Shown here: positions 8,275-15,218 of the stretch, piece by piece
How the letters are laid out: each line of letters opens with the position of its first letter
Numbering within the stretch: the stretch's first letter is position 1
NCBI GenBank assembly: GCA_028689675.1
Contig: JAQVCS010000002.1
Coordinates: forward strand, 174,966-238,965
From: Desulfovibrionaceae bacterium
GTDB lineage: Bacteria; Desulfobacterota; Desulfovibrionia; Desulfovibrionales; Desulfovibrionaceae
Reading direction: 5' to 3'
DNA length: 64,000 nt
Position numbers and translations under genes: made by a program
The notes under the pieces: model-generated
Told to the model about the DNA's origin: nothing
The model's input: only the letters and a program-made list of their open reading frames with translations
Databases searched by the model: none

Positions 8275-8661
8275 TCACAATCCCTCATGCGGCATATCTG
8301 AAGTCATAACAGGAGGGAGACCGTTTTCGTTCGTATTGGAGGTGTGCGTCACAGTAGTGGCGGTCACAAGGGGCGGGGGTGTGTCTTGCCTTTTTGTTTT
8401 CGGCGTGTCCTTCCTGCGCTTGAATTCATTCAGATATTTCGCCAAGGTCGGCGGCTTCACATCAATGCCTTTTTCGTGCAGGCGCTCAACAAGCTCCTGC
8501 GTGTCGAAGCCGCGTTTCTTCATCCGTTCCAGCGTCGGGGCAAGGGCAAAAACGGCCTCCTTCACTGTCATGACACGGTTCCCCTCCAGCGTGACGGAGG
8601 CGGGCTTGAGCTTGGCAAGTTCCTGTCTGATTGCTTTGACGTTGGCGGCTGTGATGGGCAT
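8275..8661 (-). CDS. Unrecognised accessory protein beside the relaxase gene
   Basis: 128 residues, from ATG 8661 with a clear AGGAGG site 7 bases upstream; a longer GTG-started frame is less likely. The middle part is helical and charged and ends in a possible helix-turn-helix (RLHEKGIDVKPPTLAKYLNEFKRRK); the last 45 residues are Thr/Pro-rich and probably disordered. It sits between the relaxase and recombinase genes, as small mobilization or DNA-binding helper proteins often do, but I do not recognise a named family. Confidence 0.65.
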   Translation of the reverse strand: MPITAANVKAIRQELAKLKPASVTLEGNRVMTVKEAVFALAPTLERMKKRGFDTQELVERLHEKGIDVKPPTLAKYLNEFKRRKDTPKTKRQDTPPPLVTATTVTHTSNTNENGLPPVMTSDMPHEGL

Positions 8662-8820
8662 GGTATTTCCTCCTATTGTCGTGCTGGGGGGTATTGTACG
8701 AATATGGCCCTGAATTTTGCTCTTTGCCTTTCCGGTCGAGCGGGACGGTCGCCCACGCTTCACGGAGTGAAGCCTAGTGGGCTATATCTTCGGCATGGGC
8801 GAAGATTTTTCCCAGATGCC

Positions 8821-9996
8821 TCAGCGCATTCGCATGCCACGGGCAAACTGCGCTTGTTGGCGCTCCTTTTCCTGTGCGGCCTGCCGCTCCGCCTCCTGAC
8901 GACGCTGAAGCTGCTCGGCCCGCTTCCGCTCCACGAAGTCGCGATGCTGCGGCAGAATTTCCGGCAGAAGCAGAAACTCCCGATAGCCTGCCATAATCGC
9001 TTTCAATTTTTTCAACTGCGTCTTCAGCTCTTCTTTTTCCTCATGGCTTTGCTTTCTGTGGGCCTCGTATGCTGCTTCAAGCCGTGTTCGCTTTTGGCGC
9101 AGCGCTTCCACCTCCCATTGCAGAATTTTTTTCTGTTCTTCGGCCAGGTGTTTGACGGCCAGCGCTTTTTTCATCTCGGCAATAAGGAGTGAGGATTTTT
9201 TCAGCACGGATTTATAATTGAACAGGGAAGCCTCTGGGAGAGCGGTGTCCTCCCGAAGAATTTTTTCCGCTTCCTCGGCCTGCCGTTCATAGTCTTCAAT
9301 GTCCTTTTTCAGCTCTTCCTTGCGCTGCTCCAAGGTGGCGATAGTTTGCTGAGAATTTTGGGCAAGCTCTTCGCCTTCTAATCGCAACCTTTCCAGTGCC
9401 TCCTGCTGTTGCTTGAACTCGCGGGTACTCAAATGTTTTTTCGCGGAGTCGGGCGTCTGCTCCACGCCGCGTTCAATGGCGAAGCCCCGGCTTTGCAGAT
9501 ATGCGGGGAGTTCTGATTGCAACGTCCGCAGACTTTGGCGGGTATAAATTTTGTTGGCGTTGAGGCGTCCGTCTGGCGTTACCGGCACATGGAGAAAGTG
9601 CATATGCGGCGTTTTTTCATCCATGTGAACCATCGCGGAAATGACGTTTTCCGCACCTACGAAATCTGTAAGAAAGGCTTTGCTCTCTTCAAAGAAGCGT
9701 CTGGTTTCCTCTGGGGAAAAATTTTGAAAAAAATCACGGTCGGAAGACACTATAAGTCCGCACATACGCACGGCATCCTTGCGCACAGCCTTGACCAGCA
9801 GAAGGTCATCAATGCGGTTCTGAATGGCTTCAGCGTAGTTTGCTGACGCAGATTTATGTAGCTCGCAGTTCGCCGCGCTCCTGTTGTAGTCAATATCGGG
9901 GTTGGAGTGGCTCTCCCGCTCTCGCCGGTTATGACTCTGAATGCCGCGTATTGCCTCTTTTTTGAACTTATCCATATGAAAGACGAGATAGGACAT
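8821..9996 (-). CDS. MobV-family relaxase (plasmid mobilization protein)
   Basis: 391 residues. The N-terminus has SYLVFHMDKFK followed by IQSHNRRER, the MobV/Mob_Pre motif I region, and HMDEKTPHMHFLHVP near 145-160, the histidine-rich metal-binding motif of relaxases. The second half is a long charged coiled coil. The enzyme would nick the element at its transfer origin and stay bound to the DNA 5' end, allowing transfer by another element's conjugation pore. No coupling protein or pore genes are visible, so the element is mobilizable rather than self-transmissible as far as can be seen. Confidence 0.92.
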   Translation of the reverse strand: MSYLVFHMDKFKKEAIRGIQSHNRRERESHSNPDIDYNRSAANCELHKSASANYAEAIQNRIDDLLLVKAVRKDAVRMCGLIVSSDRDFFQNFSPEETRRFFEESKAFLTDFVGAENVISAMVHMDEKTPHMHFLHVPVTPDGRLNANKIYTRQSLRTLQSELPAYLQSRGFAIERGVEQTPDSAKKHLSTREFKQQQEALERLRLEGEELAQNSQQTIATLEQRKEELKKDIEDYERQAEEAEKILREDTALPEASLFNYKSVLKKSSLLIAEMKKALAVKHLAEEQKKILQWEVEALRQKRTRLEAAYEAHRKQSHEEKEELKTQLKKLKAIMAGYREFLLLPEILPQHRDFVERKRAEQLQRRQEAERQAAQEKERQQAQFARGMRMR

Positions 9997-10036
9997 AGCT
10001 GGACTTCCTTGTATTACTGGCTTTCCTATTTTTGGG

Positions 10037-10177
10037 GCGGTACACTTTTGCGTTTTTCGCGGTACAAAAGTCGAAGACGTGCTTGGACATGGCTGGCCTT
10101 CTTTGTAGGACTGACGCGGAGCATTTTACAGGTGTACCGCTGTACCACCCTTTAGGAACCGGTACAGCGGTACACTT
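10037..10177. repeat. Cluster of GCGGTACACTT boxes with a perfect 15-bp inverted repeat; candidate transfer origin or operator
   Basis: Between the relaxase start and the primase stop, the box GCGGTACACTT occurs exactly at 10037-10047 and 10167-10177, with a partial copy GCGGTAC at 10059-10065. A perfect inverted repeat pairs 10132-10146 (GTGTACCGCTGTACC) with 10161-10175 around a 14-base loop. Position just upstream of a relaxase gene fits an origin of transfer; a terminator is less likely because no T run follows. Confidence 0.6.
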
Positions 10178-10189
10178 GAACGCGGCAGT

Positions 10190-11977
10190 TCAATTTTCTC
10201 CGTCCAGTTTTTTCTTCAACCGTTGAATTGCGCCCTTGGATTTGCCCATTTCTTCGGCGCAATCCCGCACGCTGTAGCCTTCACTCAAGAGGCGTTTCAG
10301 CTCTTCCAATTCCACGTCTTCCAGTTCCTTGATTTGCCAGCGCAGCGCGTTACCCTCGGTCACCAAGTTTGCCTCAAAGGGCTTTGCGTCATCGCCCAGT
10401 ATGCCCCGCGCTTTGGTTAAATGAACTTCAAAGCGCGCGCCTTCGGCCATGCTGTATTCTCTGGGCCTGCGGAGGCTGATCACCGTGTCCATGATGTCTT
10501 CCCGTGCGCTGGTGCCGCGCTGGTCGCCGGATTTCCCGGCATGATGGATGAGCAGGACGGTTATTCCCCGACGGCGTAAGTCCAGCAGCCACGCCTGCAT
10601 GGTCTGCCATGACTGAGATTCATTTTCCTTGCCGGTTCGGCATAAGGTCGCGATATTGTCCAGCACAACCATGTCCACATCTTTCAAAAATGGCTCCAGC
10701 AGGGCCTGGCCGTGTGCTGTGGATAAATCCGGCATGGGGCAGGGCTGTAAATCCGGTGTGATGAGCGCCATATTTTTTAACGTGTGTGGGGGAACGGACA
10801 TGCCGCTGACAAGCGCGGAAAGGCGGCTCTGCATGGAAGTGGCTGGCATTTCTCCGTCCACATACAGCGTCCGCTTGGGCATGGGGGCGCGCCAGTTGAA
10901 TACGGCCCCGCCGGATGCCACGGCTACGGCAACGCTCAAGGCGGCGAAGGTTTTACCTATGCCGCGCGGGGCGTACATGATGCCTATGCCCTGTACCGGA
11001 AGCACCGGTGAAAGAAGATACCCCCGTTCAGGTATGGGCATAGAAAGGAACTGCCCCATGTCCAAAGACACAAGCGAGGGATTGTTGCTGGCATATACCA
11101 CGGCTTCCAGCTGGCGGCAGACCTCCTGTAAACCTTCGCTTTGATGTAAGTCGTTGAAGTCAGTACCATTGCCCGTAGAAAAAGAAGGGAGGGCGAAACG
11201 CGCCTGCGCCGCTTGTGCGGCCTCTTGCCCTTTGCCACGACCTGCTTCATCATTGTCACCGCACACCACAATAGGGGCGTCAGGGAACTTGCTCCGCACG
11301 ATATTTGCCACATTTGGCAGATTATTGGCGGAGAACGTCACATATACGGTGTAATCACTGGCAAGATGAATGCTGGCCCCGGTGGCATAACCTTCACACA
11401 GGACAAGCGGTTTTTCCGTTTTGCCAGGAATGCAAAAATACCCGCCCTGAATCTTTCCGCCTGCAAGGAAACGTTTTGTTCCATCTGGGGCGATATATTG
11501 CAGACTGTGTACGTTGCCTGAAATATCCATGACAGGAATAAGCAGCATACCATTGTAATCTTGCCGCACATCGCCAAGCGCGGGGATGCCTTTGCGTTGC
11601 AGATAGGCGTGTTCCGGCGAACAAGGGAAAGAGGCGTTGAGAATGCTCCGGGCCTGTTGCGCCGCTGCTTCATGCCGCTGGGCGCATTCAGCCTCGCGTT
11701 GCCGCCGTATGGCGTTTTGACGCTGCCGCCATAGCTCCCGCTCAATCGGGGAAAGCGTTTTTTCCTCGACTTCGGAAAACGTACCCTGTTCTCCGCTTTC
11801 CCAGTTGCACCACCAGAGCGTCGCCGGGCTGTCAAGATGGGCGATGTACGCGCCGTTCTGCTTGTGCGGCTTGCCTGTGGTGGGGCAGCGGCGCAGTTTT
11901 CCGTCTGTCAGTACTTCAGACGGAACCAAGCCCTTGTCGTTCAGAATGTCCCGAAATGTTTGCAGGGGATTACTCAT
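10190..11977 (-). CDS. TOPRIM primase - RepA-like helicase fusion
   Basis: 595 residues from ATG 11977 (AGGAGG 6 bases upstream). The order is an N-terminal region with WWCNWESGEQGTF, a Toprim-like domain (LVLCEGYATGASIHLA, VVCGDNDEAGRGKG), then a RecA-fold helicase domain with Walker A APRGIGKT, DGEMPA and LLIHHAGKSGDQRGTSA, close to RepA-type AAA helicases. The last 35 residues form a helix-turn-helix (GYSVRDCAEEMGKSKGAIQRLKKK). It would prime and unwind DNA to replicate the excised or transferred element. It overlaps alpA by 8 bases, indicating coupled translation. Confidence 0.88.
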   Translation of the reverse strand: MSNPLQTFRDILNDKGLVPSEVLTDGKLRRCPTTGKPHKQNGAYIAHLDSPATLWWCNWESGEQGTFSEVEEKTLSPIERELWRQRQNAIRRQREAECAQRHEAAAQQARSILNASFPCSPEHAYLQRKGIPALGDVRQDYNGMLLIPVMDISGNVHSLQYIAPDGTKRFLAGGKIQGGYFCIPGKTEKPLVLCEGYATGASIHLASDYTVYVTFSANNLPNVANIVRSKFPDAPIVVCGDNDEAGRGKGQEAAQAAQARFALPSFSTGNGTDFNDLHQSEGLQEVCRQLEAVVYASNNPSLVSLDMGQFLSMPIPERGYLLSPVLPVQGIGIMYAPRGIGKTFAALSVAVAVASGGAVFNWRAPMPKRTLYVDGEMPATSMQSRLSALVSGMSVPPHTLKNMALITPDLQPCPMPDLSTAHGQALLEPFLKDVDMVVLDNIATLCRTGKENESQSWQTMQAWLLDLRRRGITVLLIHHAGKSGDQRGTSAREDIMDTVISLRRPREYSMAEGARFEVHLTKARGILGDDAKPFEANLVTEGNALRWQIKELEDVELEELKRLLSEGYSVRDCAEEMGKSKGAIQRLKKKLDGEN

Positions 11978-12212
11978 GGTGAGCCTCCTGCCTGTGCTTG
12001 GATTCGTCTGTCTGCATGCCAAGGCTCCGCACAAGTTCGGCGATGTCTTCAACCCGCCATGCAGTTGTGCGGAGGCCAAGTTTAACGGGCTTGGGATAAC
12101 GTCCTGTGCGGCAGCCCTCCCACCATGCACTTTTGCTGATGGGGACAATGGCCAGCACCTGGGGGAGACGAAGAAAACCGAATGTGGGAATTTGTGGTTG
12201 ATTATGTGCCAT
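11970..12212 (-). CDS. AlpA-family transcriptional regulator/excisionase-like protein
   Basis: 80 residues with the AlpA/MerR-like DNA-binding pattern FLRLPQVLAIVPISKSAWWEGCRTGRYPKPVKLG...AWRVEDIAELV. Such proteins activate integrase genes or assist excision of P4-like elements. The start codon follows AGGAGGCTTTTTT, where the ribosome site is the 3' arm of a terminator-like hairpin (12218-12250). The gene overlaps the following primase gene by 8 bases. Confidence 0.88.
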   Translation of the reverse strand: MAHNQPQIPTFGFLRLPQVLAIVPISKSAWWEGCRTGRYPKPVKLGLRTTAWRVEDIAELVRSLGMQTDESKHRQEAHHE

Positions 12213-12217
12213 AAAAA

Positions 12218-12250
12218 AGCCTCCTGAATCGTATTGGATTTCAGGAGGCT
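12218..12250 (-). terminator. Terminator-like hairpin that contains the alpA ribosome-binding site
   Basis: On the minus strand, 12250-12237 pairs with 12230-12218 (AGCCTCCTGAA..TC with TTCAGGAGGCT, one bulged base, 6-base loop) and is followed by six T bases and then the alpA ATG. The downstream arm includes AGGAGG, the only plausible alpA ribosome site. The hairpin could therefore both end the upstream transcript and hide the site on any read-through RNA. Confidence 0.7.
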
Positions 12251-12324
12251 ATAGCCAAGGCTCGTTGGAAAAATACTGTATGGGACTTGGAAATATCTTG
12301 GAAAAAAGTTGTAATGCCAAAATG

Positions 12325-13296
12325 TTAGGTTTCTGGAGTATCAAGGACGTTGACGCACATAGCCTTTTCAACAAGTTCTTTCCCCTGCTTATCATAGGCG
12401 GAGTCGGACTTGTGCGGTTCTCCGAGCAATTCCCCTATGGCCCGTTTGGTAAGACGCAAGCCCCGCTTATGGAGGAGGATATGGACGATGTATTCATCGG
12501 CAAGGCCTTCACCGCGCATGGCGTCACGGATGGCCTCTTTTGTTTTGCCAGCCCATGCTGATCGCGGGACGAAAACAGCGTCCTGCTCCTGCGGCTCCAG
12601 TGGGCGGACTTCGGCAGTCTGTTGGGCAGGTGGCGTGGCCTCTATACTGACATTAGGAATTTTTTGCTGCGGAGTGTTGAGAATAGAATCAACAACCGCA
12701 TGAGTAAGCCCCTTTACCTCGTGACGAAGGGGAAAATCATGGAGCTTGAGAATTGCGGCAGCCCTGTCCACCAACATGGTGTCAAAAAATATGCGCGAAA
12801 TGAAGTGATAGCTTGAGTTAGGCAGAAAAAGTACCTCATCGTCAATATTTTCAATAGCAAAAATGTCGTACTCCGGCCCTCTTTGCTCAAGCTTTCGCAG
12901 TGTTGTGAAGAGAAAATCTCTTTCTTCTGAATATATTGTGTCAACGGTGCTGAATGTCTCAGACAGGACATACTCAAGACCTATTTTGAGTACCTTGGAA
13001 TCGATACAACGTGAAAGTTTTTTGAAAAAGTCCATCACGTCAAAACCGCACAAGTCGGTGAAAAAGCGTTTGCCCGGAGTCAGGGCCACATCAGGCAGGA
13101 TCACGCACTTCGCCTTATACCGCATGGCTGCCGCCTGGGCATAATCCTTCCAGAAGCGTTCATATGCTCGGTGCCACAATTCCAGTGGAAACACCGCGTC
13201 AGGGCAGAGAGCCTGAACGAGAGCATCGGCTTCATGTGGCGTCAGTTCATACGCCAGACGCACTCGGCTCATGGGTATTTTTTGCAGGTCTATCAT
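12325..13296 (-). CDS. Hypothetical protein of the mobile element, 323 residues
   Basis: I do not recognise this protein. It begins MIDLQKIPMSRVRLAYEL at ATG 13296, 11 bases after AGGAGG; an earlier TTG is unlikely. It is soluble-looking, with a central acidic stretch (IFAIENIDDEVLFLP), a low-complexity linker (TPPAQQTAEVRPLEPQEQD) and a C-terminal helical segment that may be a helix-turn-helix (KEAIRDAMRGEGLADEYIV, then LTKRAIGELLG). It lies between the 63-residue gene and alpA, all on one strand, so a role in element maintenance or control is plausible but unproven. Confidence 0.7.
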   Translation of the reverse strand: MIDLQKIPMSRVRLAYELTPHEADALVQALCPDAVFPLELWHRAYERFWKDYAQAAAMRYKAKCVILPDVALTPGKRFFTDLCGFDVMDFFKKLSRCIDSKVLKIGLEYVLSETFSTVDTIYSEERDFLFTTLRKLEQRGPEYDIFAIENIDDEVLFLPNSSYHFISRIFFDTMLVDRAAAILKLHDFPLRHEVKGLTHAVVDSILNTPQQKIPNVSIEATPPAQQTAEVRPLEPQEQDAVFVPRSAWAGKTKEAIRDAMRGEGLADEYIVHILLHKRGLRLTKRAIGELLGEPHKSDSAYDKQGKELVEKAMCVNVLDTPET

Positions 13297-13350
13297 GGAT
13301 GATTCAGCCTCCTGACTCGCGCGGGCTGGCAAAAACAGGCCGTATGGGGG

Positions 13351-13542
13351 CTATCCGTACCATGCGTTGATCATGTCCACGCCATCATAGCCTGCCTGCC
13401 GCATACGTTCTTTTTCCTCTTCGCTCCACCCAGTATCCTTGGTAGTGACTTGCCTGTCTTCCGGCAATTCACCAATGAGGACAGCGGTAGTCCTCGCCTC
13501 AGCCGGGGTAGATACCTTGGCGGTCACATATAATGTTGACAT
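13351..13542 (-). CDS. Small hypothetical protein, 63 residues
   Basis: It starts at ATG 13542, preceded by AAGGAG at 6 bases, and sits 10 bases after the integrase stop on the same strand. The protein begins with a beta-like segment (STLYVTAKV) and ends in a charged helix (WSEEEKERMRQAGYDGVDMINAWYG). No family is recognised. The good ribosome site and tight spacing to the integrase support it being real. Confidence 0.65.
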   Translation of the reverse strand: MSTLYVTAKVSTPAEARTTAVLIGELPEDRQVTTKDTGWSEEEKERMRQAGYDGVDMINAWYG

Positions 13543-13552
13543 ATTCGTCTCC

Positions 13553-14752
13553 TTACGCTGTTTTGTCGCGTAATCCGTCCAGATAGTCGGCCCATGACTG
13601 CATAAGTGTGCGCCTTTCTTCCATGTATTCCGCACGATTGTAGGCAAGACGCACAGTGTCTGGCTCCTTGTGGGCAAGCTGGGCTTCAATAACATCGGCC
13701 CGAAAGCCCAGCTCGTTGAGACGAGTGCTGGCCATTGCCCGAAAACCATGCAGCGTCATCGTGTCCTTGCCGTAGCCCATGCGCCGCAAGGCGGCCAATG
13801 GCGCGGCGTCACTGATGGGCGTCGTGAGCGCGCGAGTGCTGGGGAAAAGCAGCTCACCATTGCCGGTATAGACGTGCAGCTCTTTGAGGAGGGTTAAAAC
13901 CTGCTTTGCCAGCGGAACAACGTGTTCACGGCGCATCTTCATGCGCGAGGCCGGAATACTCCAGATGGCATTTTTGAGGTCAAACTCGCTCCAGTGGGCG
14001 AGGCGCAGTTCTGACGGGCGGGTGAAGACATAGGGTAAAATTTTCAGGCAATAGACAACGGACGTATAGCCCACATAGGCGTCAATATCCCGTAAAAGGA
14101 GACCAATATCATCGGGAACAGTGACAGCGGCAAAATGCGTTGTCTGCACTGGCGCTAAGGCTTCCGTCAGACCGGCGGCCACATCGTATTTGACGCGGCC
14201 GGTAATGCGGGCATAGCGTGTGACCTGTCCGCACAGGCGCATGAGCTTGTGGGCAGTTTCGTGATGGCCGAGACGTTCGGAAGGCTGCACCACCTGCAAA
14301 AAGTCGGAAGGTTCAAGCTGGGTTACGGGCTTGCCGCCAAGAACGGGAAAAAGTGCATTTTCCAAATAACGGCGTAATTTCTGGGCATGTTTGGCGGAGA
14401 GTGTCGGCTCGTATTTGGCGAACCATTCCCGCGCCACAAATTCAAACGTGTCACGCTCTTCACGTTTTTGAGCAAGCACGGCTTCCTTGGCCTGCCGCTT
14501 TTCCGCGCCGGGGTCAATTCCTTTGGCAAGCTGTTCTTTGGCTTCTTCCCTGAGTTTTCTGGCATCCCGCAACGAAATGGCGGGGTATGCCCCAAAACTC
14601 AACAATTTCTGCTTGCCTGCAAAACGGTAGGCCATACGCCAAAGTCTGCTGCCCGTAGGCGTCACATGCAGGTATAGCCCGCCACCGTCAGAGAGTTTTT
14701 GTACCTTATCCGTGGGCTTGAGCGCACGCAGGGCCGTGTCGGTAAGTTTCAT
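13553..14752 (-). CDS. P4-type tyrosine integrase
   Basis: 399 residues from ATG 14752 (GGAGG 8 bases upstream). The N-terminus is the DUF4102 arm-binding domain (MKLTDTALRALKPTDKVQKLSDGGGLYL). The catalytic domain shows R in FTRPSELRLAHW, HGFR (HxxR), LAHKE and the nucleophile Tyr near AYNRAEY. It would recombine the element with the tRNA-Leu 3' end, which lies about 260 bases upstream of its start, the usual arrangement for tRNA-targeting islands. Confidence 0.93.
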   Translation of the reverse strand: MKLTDTALRALKPTDKVQKLSDGGGLYLHVTPTGSRLWRMAYRFAGKQKLLSFGAYPAISLRDARKLREEAKEQLAKGIDPGAEKRQAKEAVLAQKREERDTFEFVAREWFAKYEPTLSAKHAQKLRRYLENALFPVLGGKPVTQLEPSDFLQVVQPSERLGHHETAHKLMRLCGQVTRYARITGRVKYDVAAGLTEALAPVQTTHFAAVTVPDDIGLLLRDIDAYVGYTSVVYCLKILPYVFTRPSELRLAHWSEFDLKNAIWSIPASRMKMRREHVVPLAKQVLTLLKELHVYTGNGELLFPSTRALTTPISDAAPLAALRRMGYGKDTMTLHGFRAMASTRLNELGFRADVIEAQLAHKEPDTVRLAYNRAEYMEERRTLMQSWADYLDGLRDKTA

Positions 14753-15015
14753 GTTGGTATCCTCCAAAACTGTCCAAAGCAATGCAGTGAAATCCCATGA
14801 AAACAGCATATAACCATATGAAACCAATGCTGTTTTTGTTTAGTTGGTATTTCGTTGCGCATAGAAGGTAGTGTGGTATTGGTACCCACGGATCTACCAA
14901 CGATTTTTGAGGATGTCCACGTTGGTACTTGGATTTTACTGGACAAAACGAGAAGACCGGAACCACTTTTTTATCAGTGATTCCGGTCTTCTATGGACAA
15001 TTTTGGACTAAAATT
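14753..15015. other. Integrase-proximal attachment region with inverted and direct repeats
   Basis: This non-coding stretch joins the integrase gene to tRNA-Leu. TCCAAAACTGTCCA (14762-14775) and its near-mirror TGGACAATTTTGGA (14994-15007) form a wide inverted pair, and TTGGTA occurs near 14843, 14879 and 14923. These are candidate integrase arm or AlpA binding sites. A hairpin pairs 14951-14966 with 14977-14992 (AGAAGACCGGAA arms) and may stop transcription downstream of the tRNA. The attachment core itself is expected inside the tRNA 3' end. Confidence 0.55.
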
Positions 15016-15102
15016 TGGTGCCGAAGGGGAGACTCGAACTTCCACGGAGTAACCCCCACCAGACCCTGAACCTGGCGTGTCTACCAATTCCACCACTTCG
15101 GC
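15016..15102 (-). tRNA. tRNA-Leu (CAG)
   Basis: The minus strand folds into a class II tRNA: acceptor GCCGAAG with CTTCGGC, anticodon loop TTCAGGG giving CAG, a long variable arm and a T loop with TTCGAGT. The 3' end GCACCA is encoded. It is the probable integration target of the element to its left, which left the tRNA gene intact. Confidence 0.95.
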
Positions 15103-15163
15103 GCGAGCAAATAAGTACAGGAAAGGGCAGGCTTTGGCAAGTATTTTTTTATCCTCTTGGCAT

Positions 15164-15200
15164 AAAAAAAGGGGGCTTGCCTTATGTTGTGCAAGCCCCC
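15164..15200 (-). terminator. Intrinsic terminator after rpoC
   Basis: A 10-bp GC-rich stem (GGGGGCTTGC at 15171-15180 with GCAAGCCCCC at 15191-15200) is followed on the minus strand by seven T bases. It closes the rpoBC transcript before tRNA-Leu. Confidence 0.9.
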
Positions 15201-15218
15201 TTGGTAGAGTACGGTTTT

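Noticed and set aside
10132..10175. Terminator of the primase gene
   Set aside because: The stem is perfect but no T run follows on the minus strand; operator or transfer-origin use fits better.
1..15015. Prophage
   Set aside because: No capsid, terminase, portal or tail gene is present; relaxase, AlpA and primase indicate a mobilizable island.
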